Shown piece by piece: positions 1-8,910 of a stretch of 29,429 nucleotides of DNA. How positions within the stretch are numbered: position 1 is the first letter of the stretch; each line of letters starts with the position of its first letter. The position numbers were made by a program, and so were the translations under genes. The DNA is from Amphimedon queenslandica (Eukaryota; Porifera; Demospongiae; Haplosclerida; Niphatidae). The stretch is from NCBI RefSeq assembly GCF_000090795.2, contig NW_003546496.1, forward strand, positions 104,458 through 133,886, in the 5' to 3' direction. Below the pieces are notes generated by a model. That model was not told where the DNA came from. It did no database searches and worked only from the letters and a program-made list of their open reading frames with translations.

Positions 1-1426
1 ATAACATCAGCTTGTTGTATTGTCGACAGGCGATGAGCTATTATGAATGTTGTTCGTCCTTCCCTTGCTTTATCCAGTGCCTCTTGTACAATCTTCTCAC
101 TCTCTGTGTCAAGAGCTGAGGTAGCTTCATCCAGTAGGAGTATCTTTGGGTCTCTCACTAGAGCTCTTGCTATAGCAATACGTTGTTTCTGTCCACCACT
201 CAACTGAGCTCCTTTGTCCCCTACTAAAGTATTGTATCTATCAGGTAGCTCTGATATAAAGTTGTGAGCGTTTGCTGCACGAGCTGCTGCCTCTATCTCT
301 TCTGTAGTAGCTCCTTCTTTTCCATAGCTAATATTCTCAGCAATTGTAGTGTCAAACAGTACAGGCTCCTGTGATACTACACCAATGTTACTCCTCAACC
401 ACTTCAAATTGAGCTCCTTAATATCATAACCACCAACAGTAATCTATTATAGAGACACATAAAATAATTACTGATAAAATAATATGACTCACTTGTCCAC
501 CCAAAGGATTATAAAATCTTTGTATCAGTGATATGACTGTGCTCTTACCAGATCCGCTGGATCCAACCAGTGCTACAGTCTGTCCAACATCAACCTGTAG
601 GTCCAGACCAGTCAGTACTGGTACATCAGGTCTTGCTGGATATCTAAACACGACGTCTTTAAATGTAATGGACGGCTTGAAATCATCAGGTTTGAGTCCT
701 TCGTCTGAATCAGAATTAATAGGAGGCTCCTAGATGTAATAGTAAGATAAATAGCATTTTAAAACTTAACCCACTCTATCAATAATTTCAAATATTTCTC
801 CAGCTGCTCCTGTGGCATTCACTACACTCTCAATGCTAGGAGTGGCCTGACCCAGTGAGAGTGATCCCACTAGTATAGCATAGAACACTGCCAGCATATC
901 ACCGGCTAGGAGGATCTCCACTGATATCAGATACCCACCAAACCTGTTGAGACAAAATGCCATAAAACACATATCATATGTAACACATACATGCAGAACA
1001 ATTACTTGCATGTAAATGTACATGTACATGTACATTTACATACACAATGTAAGTATAGTATGCCAAACTCTGAACAGTTGAATTAAAAATGTATGTAGTA
1101 AAATGTAGTATGAGTTTTCCAAAATTGTCTCAGAAACACGATAATATGCTCTGATTCAAATAAATGTTTAAATCAATTGCAGCATTTTTAGAGTCATTTC
1201 CAGTTGCATTTTGAGCTTATCACGACTTGAAAAATGGCTCAAATTACACGTATAATTAAGAAATTATTTTTTTTAATTGACAAAAGCTCACCAGAAAGCA
1301 ACAGCATAAATGATAAACACAATGATATAGAATGAGCCGAGACTGGCACCAACTGCTGCTCCTTTCTTACCACCAACTTTCCTAGCATCCTCCAACTGAG
1401 ACTCGTATCTACGAGAGAGAGAAAGA

Positions 1427-1457
<31 letters not shown>

Positions 1458-4400
1458 TACTACACATAAATAAAAAAATTTAAGGCTTATATCCTCGTAT
1501 TTCCATTGAATTCATTCAGCAAAATACAATGCATGTACATGTACTTACATGTATACAGGCACTGCAGTATGTATAGGGAGAAACCATGTTTATGTAACCT
1601 CACTGATGTGGTTAATGAATTTAAAATTGTGGGGCGCTGCGCACTACATCATTGTCTTTCTCTGTTCTTACATGTACGTACAGTGAGGACTGTTTCACTC
1701 TTCTATTTCTAAAATCTACTGCTGAGAAATGGCTGCTGTCAGTCTACTTGTTACCATCATCTTGTTTGCTGTTGGAACAGAGTCTTTCCCTTTGATGAAT
1801 TTGTATGGCTATGTACATAGTCAGTTTGGTACTCATTTGTATACATACAATACATCAATAATTGGATATGCTGTTCGTGATAGAATAGGCCAAAATAGCT
1901 ACAGATCAGAAGGAATTGTTTGTCTTTTGGACTCAGATGGATCTGGTAAGAATCATAATTTATTCTTCTTTTTTTATTTAATGCAGCAGGGCAACCTTTC
2001 CATCATTACGGTAAAAAAAACTCGCTTGAAAATTTGTACACAACCAATACAAGTGAAGTTATTGGAAAGGCCTATGAACATAAAGGAATTGTTGGGTATT
2101 GTTATTCAGAACAACAGCTACACACAGTTCCTCTTTATCGATACAAGAAAACTGTGCGACTAGGTTTCGTTGATCACTATTACACAACAGATCCTAATAA
2201 GATTGGCCTCGTGACTCCTGGCACTACTGGAAACAATGGATACACTTTTGAAGGAGTTGCCTGCTTTGTGTACGATGTGAAGTATCATTAAAACTACATG
2301 TATGCACACATACTTAAATGCATGATGATAGTAGGCTAGTTTGAATAAGTATTATTATGACAATTTTCATTGAATTTATTCAACATTATTATACAGGCAC
2401 TAGGGTAAAACCACCATGTTTATGTAACCTCACTGATGTGGTTAATGAATTTAAAATTGCAGGGCGCTGCGCACTACATCATTGTCTCACATACAGTGTG
2501 AGCTGTTTCACTCTTCTATTTCTAAAATCTACTGCTGAGAAATGGCTGCTGTCAGTCTACTTGCTACCATCATTTTGTTTGCTGTTGGAATAGAGTCTTT
2601 CCCTTTAATGAATTTGTATGGCTATGTACACAAAGATTTTAATACTCATTTTTATACATACAATGCATCTATAATTGGATATATTGTTCGTGGGAGAATA
2701 GGCATAAATGGCTACAAATCAGAAGGAATTATTTGTCTTTTGGACTCAGGTGGTTCTGGTAAGCAACTAATTTATTATATTTTTTTCTATCTTTATTTAC
2801 ATGTACTTGGTCTACAGGAAAACCATTCCACCATTATGAAAATAGAGACAGTACGTTTGAAAATTTGTACACAATCAATACGAGTGAAGTTATTGGAAAG
2901 GACTATGTATATAAAGGAATTGTTGGGTATTGTTATCCAAAACAACAGCCACACACTGTTCCTCTTTATCGATACAAGAAAAATATAGAAGTACTTATAC
3001 ATGGATCCAGAGTACAAATCATCGATCATTATTATACAACGGATCCTAATAAGATTGGTATTGTAACTCCTGGCACTACTGGAAACAATGGATATATTTA
3101 TGAAGGGATTGCTTGCTTTGTGTATAATGTCAAGTATCCTTAAAACTATGTTTGTAATTCATGTGATTTTTTGGGTTTTGATAATTTTTGGTTTTTCCTG
3201 CAAAAAAACTACTCCCATTGAGTTATACACGTGATACATGATAGCTGTGCTGCATTATGCAAATACATGTACATGTATGTACATGTATATGGTGTCTGGT
3301 ATAGAAATAATTATGATTTCACTGTTATAAAAATGATTGCAATAAACATTGGAGTACATCATTACTATTATTACTTCCCTTGTCTCTTAAAATCCACCCC
3401 TAAAGGCATACCTTAAATGCATAGATAGCAAGAGTGGAGTTATTGTACAAGAAGAGTATGTAAAAAGCATGTGGCAACTGGCATGCTTTGAATTTCCAGA
3501 TAAAACTGGGATGAAATATACACACATAGATTAAGCAGCTTAAAGTACAGGGTTCACTAATCTCTCTCCTCATTCATTACCTGTCCACTTCTTTATATTC
3601 TCCTCCAAAGGCTACTACAGTTCTAACTGATGATAGGACCTCTTCAGCAATAGCACCTGCACCAGCATATAACTTCTGCTCTTGACTTGTAAACGAAGCA
3701 GCAACCTTAATATTGGAGGCATTACATTTCACAACAATCAACAAAATAATTTGTGAGCTCTACCTTAACACTTTCCCCTCTGTTCCCCTCCTCTCTCCCT
3801 CCCTCCCTCCCCCCTCTCTCTCTCCTCTCTCTCCCTCTCTCTCTCTCCCTCCCTCTCTCTCTGCTTACTCTATAAAAGATAATGCCAGCTACTGCCATGA
3901 ATGGAGTGATGAATGTCAGTAGTAAGGCAAGTTGCCATCCTCTTATAAACCCAACCACAAACCCAGCAAAGAATGTGGTCAGCCACTGAATGAGTGTTGC
4001 AAACTTATCCCCAATACCATCGCTGAACTTGTCAACATTTCTAGACAAAGGGGAGGGAAGGAGGTGATAATACTATTAATAAGAGAGTTATGTTGTACAT
4101 GTAAAGGTCCATCAAGTACATGTGAAATGAATGAAAAGAGAAGGTTTTAAACCCTCAAGAACTGAACTGACAAATTGTTGACATATTAAGCCCACCATCC
4201 ACTATTTAACTTTGTTGAAAGCAACTTTGTGGGTTACTTTGATGTGCTGTCAGCTCTGTTGCCTGAAATAGAACTGACGGGGCAACAGAGTTGCCATAAG
4301 ATCAAAGTAACCACAAAATTGCTTTTAACAAAGTTGAATAGTGGATGGTGGGCTTTACACATGACACAGCTATAGTACATCTACTCCTTGTAATTTCTTG

Positions 4401-5779
4401 ATATGCATTGAAATGTAGGACAATAAGTGTTAGCCACACTGAATGCACAGTTTAGAATATCTACATGCATGCTGCAATGTGGTCTACACACAGCTGAAAG
4501 GATACAATTAAATTAGTCTGAAGGTGAAGCCAAGAGCAATAATAGATCATGGTTGATTATGCAATAAAGTGTAGGTAATTCAATTAAGTAGATATTCAGC
4601 TCACTCTTGTTGTAGTACGGCTAACTCCCCCACATCATTGCAGTCAAACCAGCCAATGTCTTGCTTTAAGAAAGAAGAGTACAGCTTCACCCTTACTCTA
4701 TACACTTGTCTCTCTGATGCAAGTTTCATCGTCATCGTCTGAATGCTACCCAGTATAAAAGAGCCGCCACTAATAATCAGAAACAGATATATGACCCATA
4801 AGATACCGTCGATCCCTCCTCGTCCAAAAAAGAAGGTATCGTTTGAATAACAAACCGCCTCTTGACTGAAACTGGTGAACTGGCTCTGGACGCAGCGACA
4901 AGTATCCGTCGTAACAAGAAGGGTGTACTCGGAATTGGTTGCTAGCTCTCGAAGGACTTTAAAATTAGTATCTAGCCCATCAATGGCTTCACTTGAGTAG
5001 TTAGAAATCAAACAGCCAAGCCAGCTTAATTCATCAAATGTTGTCGTGTTACTATTAGAGATTGCGTTAAATGCTAAGACGGTTAGAGTTGTGATATTTG
5101 TGTCTGTCGCAAGAATATTAGGTGTGATGGTTAAGGTAGCAATGGCAGACGTAACGTTAGGAAGACTCCCGTTCTCGACAAACATAAAGTTTCCATAAAT
5201 GCTAGAGATATTTGTTTGGATTTCTGAAAAGACTTGACGCGAGATGTCGTGATTGAAGAAGAGGTTGGTGAGGTCCCCAAACACGTACATGGCGCCAGGG
5301 AGAGCACAGCCATGAAGGATGGCAGATATGATGCTGATTGATATCAGGAGCCAATCAAAGGCTGTCGCAAAACGAAACTAAAGGGGAAAAGGAGTAAAAT
5401 AAGTGGGAGAAAGTCAAATGACACAAAGTTGGTATGTATAAAATAAAACTCAACTAATTTGTGAACAGGGACAGGTTTCACACCTTCCTCGCTTTCCTTC
5501 TCTGTCTCCCTATAGCACAACAAGGTGGGTCAAAGAGGGTATATATATACTAAAGTTAAGTCCTCACTTTGTTGTGGGGGGTGTCGGTTCAGCCATAGCA
5601 GGGCTAGTCTTGTCATCAATCTCGAAGCTAATCTCCTCAGCCTTCGCTTCTTCTTCAGTAGGAGGATCATCATGAGAGGCTTCAGGTTGATCCTCGGGCT
5701 TATTAAAAGCAACACGAACAGTGCCAGGGTCTTCCTTTGAGACAGAAATGCTGGCGGAGCTTTCTTGCAAATCAGCCAT
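1..5779 (-). CDS. ABCB-family full transporter (P-glycoprotein/MDR type), 5' half, partial at left edge
   Basis: ATP-driven exporter of the ABCB1/P-glycoprotein type, acting in the plasma membrane on hydrophobic compounds. Nine phase-consistent exons read right to left: 5568-5779, 5455-5509, 4605-5377, 3869-4040, 3581-3705, 1292-1408, 775-943, 493-729 and 1-443, about 767 residues. Seen in order: acidic cytosolic N-terminus; TM1 near [12 protein letters not shown]; a very long first extracellular loop; TM2 and further TM exons; then nucleotide-binding domain 1 with Walker [10 protein letters not shown] (about residues 596-604), Q-loop VSQEPVLF, signature LSGGQKQR (about 701), Walker [13 protein letters not shown] and H-loop IIAHRLST (about 757). 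The second half (TMD2, NBD2) would lie to the left. The start MADLQESS is preferred over an upstream in-frame ATG because it opens the acidic N-terminal stretch. The donor after IIDR (GTGGGT at 774) is chosen over GTTAAG at 770 because only it keeps frame. The family is certain; the substrate is unknown. Confidence 0.93.
1412..1454. repeat. (AG)n microsatellite at an ABCB splice acceptor
   Basis: An almost pure AG dinucleotide run. In the transcript of the minus-strand ABCB gene it reads (CT)n and lies directly before the AG acceptor of exon 1292-1408, so it forms that intron's polypyrimidine tract. Confidence 0.85.
1581..1657 (+). promoter_or_regulatory. Duplicated upstream block of nested gene 1
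   Basis: This block recurs almost unchanged at 2409-2487 before the second nested gene. Both contain CCATGTTTATGTAACCTCAC, a TGATGTGGTTAATGAATT stretch and a GGGCGCTGCGCACTACATC motif with a short palindromic core. Each lies about 70-150 bp before its start codon, so it probably holds the core promoter duplicated with the gene. No canonical TATA box is obvious. Promoter function is inferred. Confidence 0.5.
1729..2291 (+). CDS. Nested secreted protein with three DUF5648-like repeats, copy 1
   Basis: Two exons, 1729-1945 and 1990-2291, joined in phase 1; 172 residues. Residues 1 to about 19 are a clear signal peptide ([19 protein letters not shown]), so the product should be secreted. The rest is three repeats of 40-50 residues. 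Repeat 1 (exon 1) has [17 protein letters not shown] and RSEGIVCLL; repeat 2 has [12 protein letters not shown] and HKGIVGYCY; repeat 3 has [19 protein letters not shown] and [10 protein letters not shown]. The 'PLYRY...DHYYTTDP...GY.YEGVA' pattern is that of DUF5648-type repeats known from bacterial and fungal extracellular proteins. The function of that family is not established. The gene lies entirely inside an ABCB intron on the opposite strand and is the sister of the gene at 2542. Family assignment is from memory of the motif. Confidence 0.72.
2409..2487 (+). promoter_or_regulatory. Duplicated upstream block of nested gene 2
   Basis: Second copy of the block at 1581-1657, differing at only a few positions, at nearly the same distance from the start codon. 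It shows that the tandem duplication carried the 5' flank, so the two paralogues probably began with the same expression pattern. Confidence 0.5.
2542..3143 (+). CDS. Nested secreted protein with three DUF5648-like repeats, copy 2
   Basis: Two exons, 2542-2758 and 2818-3143; 180 residues. Exon 1 has the same length (217 nt) and phase as in the sister gene at 1729. The signal peptide ([19 protein letters not shown]) is nearly identical. Repeats: [17 protein letters not shown] with [20 protein letters not shown] with [16 protein letters not shown] ... [12 protein letters not shown] with [10 protein letters not shown]. Repeat 3 has an extra stretch of about eight residues ([13 protein letters not shown] region) between PLYRYKK and DHYY compared with copy 1. 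Both copies are intact, with differences spread through them, which suggests both are functional. Function unknown; extracellular location is inferred from the signal peptide. Confidence 0.72.
3776..3863. repeat. Polypyrimidine/polypurine tract in ABCB intron
   Basis: About 88 bp of almost uninterrupted C and T on the plus strand (G and A in the ABCB transcript), just downstream of the donor of exon 3869-4040. Translated on the minus strand it gives an [14 protein letters not shown] reading extension, which is not a real exon tail. Homopurine tracts with mirror symmetry can form triplex structures; that is only a possibility here. Confidence 0.8.
4189..4354. mobile_element. Tourist-like MITE (PIF/Harbinger-type) with TTA target duplication
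   Basis: A 166-bp imperfect palindrome. The left arm AGCCCACCATCCACTATTTA, continuing to about 4247, is mirrored by the right arm (about 4298-4354) ending ATAGTGGATGGTGGGCT. The element is flanked by TTA on both sides (4186-4188 and 4355-4357), as expected for the 3-bp TWA duplications of PIF/Harbinger elements. It has no coding capacity and lies in an ABCB intron. Confidence 0.72.
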
Positions 5780-5937
5780 GATTGAAAAAAATAAATGGCG
5801 GATGATTGCCCGCAAAGCAATATAGGCGTGGGCGGATAATTAATTAAATACATGCATATCAATTAATTTTCATTTTACGAGTCCTCACTTGTTGACACTA
5901 CTGACCTGTCAGTCTCGAATTCTCAGTCCTCCATAGA

Positions 5938-6525
5938 TCATTGCTGTATTCTAGATTCCTAAAAAACGCACAATCAGTGGGTTCTCTCTCCCTCTCACCT
6001 CATACGTCATGATAACGCAGAAACAATACACAGAACCGAGTAGGAAAAGAAGGACTGGGCTCTGCCTTCCTCCATTAGAGAACTGTCAAAAGATTTGTTG
6101 TAAAAAGCAAAGAGGGATGCTTAGAAAGAGGTTACAATGCTCAATTATACTGCTAGAGATCTAATGCTTGCATTCTGCAGCAGCAGCTAGATCTATAATC
6201 ACCTGCTATATGTATATATACATTATCTCAGTCTTTTTTTTACTTGTAGTAAACACAGGGCTTCATCATGCAAGAAGTCAATAGCTCAGTGGGAACCTTC
6301 CTATGTCTCTACATACTCTGATGACTTCAATGCTAAACTAGCTCCAATTAGAATGAAGGTTAGACCTAAGCTGAAAGTGGAGAGTGTACATGCAGAATGA
6401 TGACTGAGATACCTCAATGTGAATGTATTGAAGGATGCTGCTGCATGCAATCCTTCAGCCAAAGGATATTTTATTGAAAAGTATATTAGATCTACCAGAT
6501 ACACTGATAGATGACACAACTTCAT
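5938..6525 (-). CDS. Small predicted three-pass membrane protein, unrecognised
   Basis: Proposed exons 6413-6525, 6313-6370, 5999-6082 and 5938-5958, phases consistent, 91 residues. The introns shown are 42 bp (GTATCT...TTTCAG), 230 bp and 40 bp. Three hydrophobic stretches are visible: CHLSVYLVDLIYFSIKYPLA, TLSLGLTFILIGASLAL and SPVLLFLLGSVYCFCVIMTY, followed by a short charged tail ending ESRIQQ. The donor at 6312 (GTAGAG) is chosen over the stronger-looking GTATGT at 6315 because it alone leads into the hydrophobic third segment. The gene is transcribed toward the ABCB gene and divergently from the gene at 6640. I do not recognise the family. The ATG at 6525 is the weakest part of the model. 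Confidence 0.42.
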
Positions 6526-6639
6526 AAAAAACAGGAGGATGCCATAATTTTTTCAAATCAGGGTGACACCCAGCAAGTTGACAACGGTTACAATTATTAA
6601 GTTAATATTCGCGCTATTATTATAATGACAGCTTAATTG

Positions 6640-7407
6640 ATGCCAAATATTTCTTGCCAAACTCCAGTATGGTTTTTACATGTATGCACATGTAGGTTGT
6701 GATAACAAAAGAAACAGACTCACATCTTTCTATTGGTGGCCTAGTCCCTAACGTGACACCAGAGCCAGCTCTGCTACGTCACATGCACTTCCAATCAAAC
6801 TACAACAATACCTATCAGGGAAGAAAGAAAGACACCAAAACTATGAACACAATAGTAGAGGAGATAGAAGAAGAAGATAATGGAAAAGAGCCTGAAAATA
6901 GCCAAAAGGGAGGTGGAGGGAAGAAAAAGGAGGATGAGGCCAGATATTCTCTCCCAAAAGTGTTTGATAGCACAAAGACACAGCCAAGAATCCTGTCCAT
7001 ATTTCAGCAGGACTATCAGGTTCCATATCTGACAGAAAATCTAAAGCCTCCTTCAAAGAGACGTCCAGTTGATTGCTACAGACCATGTGAGTATTTTATG
7101 ATTATACATTTAAACTATGATTTGTACACTCCTCTTCCCTACATCTTCTCTCTCTTTCTCTCGTTATTTTCTCAGTGCCTTTGGTTTCTCAAGGATATGT
7201 GATGCAGACTTCTTATGACAGGGACTATGGGAGGATTAAGCTACCAGAGCTGGAGTTTGTCTCACCAAATGGTAAGGCCACTGAAGGAAAATATCTGAGT
7301 CTCTTCTTCTAAGTTGCATGTGCTTATTCTCATTTTGTTCTTCCTTTTCAGGTAAGCTGCAAAGAGATAAGAATAAAGTCCAATTCAAGGACAGTTATTG
7401 CATTTAA
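6640..7407 (+). CDS. Unassigned soluble protein of about 189 residues
   Basis: Exons 6640-6666, 6696-7086, 7176-7271 and 7352-7407, all phase-consistent, ending in TAA. No signal peptide or membrane segment. The N-terminal part is plain. Around residues 60-85 there is an acidic then Gly/Lys-rich linker (EEIEEEDNGKEPENSQKGGG), then a conserved-looking C-terminal half with ARYSLPKVFDSTK, VPYLTENLKPPSKRRPVDCY, and MQTSYDRDYGRIKLPELEF split over exons. The first exon of nine codons is a guess (ATG, then donor CCA|GTATGG); the in-frame sequence upstream of 6696 is stopped without it. The aromatic SYDRDYG stretch recalls short motifs of ciliary microtubule-lumen proteins, but that is speculation. 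AATAAA lies at about 7450. It converges on the CCDC103 3' end 94 bp away. Confidence 0.62.
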
Positions 7408-7501
7408 CGTGCCGATTTCAATTGTCAAAACTATTACTGTGTACTTTAACAATAAATAGATTATTTCACATTAATTTTACCTTAAAAATTACAAAAACAA
7501 T

Positions 7502-8865
7502 TTATTTAAAAGTTTTCTTAAGTTGTGTCAGTCTGTCACTGTCAGATTCCACTGTTGCTTGAAGCTTTGAGAACAAATCTTGAAGCTATAAAAGACAAGT
7601 CAAATTACACATTATTTGTTGCATAAATATATTTTAGTTCCAATTATTAATTTTAAGTTTTTTTTGCAAAAATATCTCCTCAAGGTGATGACCACCTATG
7701 ACATGAAAACTTTGATTTAAATGTATGTTCATGTAGGTAATAAGTTTTATAAAAGGAATAGTGAAATTTTAATTTTTAAATTAGCGACTTTGATTGCTCA
7801 TTCTTATGTAGGTTATTTTACATGTAGCACAGTAGAGTATCCTTGCATTGAGGTACTATGGTAGTACACTTTATAGTATCAGTGCAATATGAAAGCCAAC
7901 TAGTCACTATAACTTGGACTGACACCTCAACCATAAAATAATGCATGGTGACAGAATCAGGTGATGCTAATAAAATCTGATTGGTCAGGTAGCTTATTTG
8001 CTAATGAATAATAATAAGCTAAATGCTCTAGTATATAAGGAGGCAAAAATAGCATTGAATCACTTTTGAATATCTTGTGGAAAGACAAAAGAATCTCAAC
8101 AAAAAACTCTATCAAGAAAAGGAATCATGAAAACTTTGCTCTCACTCTTCTGTCTGGTTACTTACCTGACCTGTGCTCTGAGGTATGTTAAAACATTACT
8201 GCATAAAAATTATCCTTTCTCTTATTGTACATGCAGTGCTAATGTAAATATTGAAAGCTGTACAGGTGCTACTTTAGTTGGTGAGGGAGAAGACTCTGAC
8301 ACAATTGTGGCTCATAGGAGGCTTTGTGCTGGCATTGATAAAGCTATAGCTAATATTGGTGACAATGAAGACTTTGTGACCTGGCTGGGTGAATATACTC
8401 CAGAAAGAGCTGATAAGGTCAAAGATTCATTCAAGGCTATAAAAGACGCCTTGAATCAAAATCAAATTGAATATCTTGGAAACTTTAAGGGTTGTACTAA
8501 TGGAGAAGCAGCTGATCCAGTCAAAGGTCGGCCCATGCTCGGTCTCTGTGAGCCTTATTACGGATTCCAGCTTGACTGCAGTGGGACTGTGGAGTCTAAG
8601 GAATTCACACTGATCACCTTTTGGGATTACGCTTATGGTGGGGGTCGATATGGAGGTCCGGGAAGTGGCGAAAAAGATCCTGAAATCTTCAAAATGATAG
8701 CAAGGGACCATCCTAATATTGCTATCATAGATTACTACAACATCGGGTTCTTTTACTGCGCCTCTCAGAAATAAGCCAAGAACTCATAGAAATAAGCCAA
8801 GAACTATGATATAGCTTATTTTGCTATACTTAATTGTACATTTTTGCTTATTATCTTGGCTTATG

Positions 8866-8910
<45 letters not shown>

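Noticed and set aside
1506-1712. Plus-strand frame before nested gene 1
   Set aside because: Lies in the duplicated promoter block, and the duplicated copy does not keep the frame's start.
3722-3868. Open frame continuing the ABCB exon into an Arg/Glu/Gly-rich tail
   Set aside because: It is the purine-rich intron read through; a GTAAGC donor at 3868 and the next exon in phase give the normal ABCB sequence.
6494-6588. Minus-strand frame with a Cys-rich zinc-ribbon look (CNRCQLAGC) upstream of the small membrane gene
   Set aside because: A stop lies just upstream, there is no start codon or AG acceptor, and it is out of frame with the better model from 6525.
6699-7202. Single long plus-strand frame starting with GTG
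   Set aside because: GTG is not a normal eukaryotic start, and the last part reads through an intron; the four-exon model explains it better.
8427-8711. Minus-strand frame opposite the M35-like gene
   Set aside because: Shadow of the coding exon; no splice or start support.
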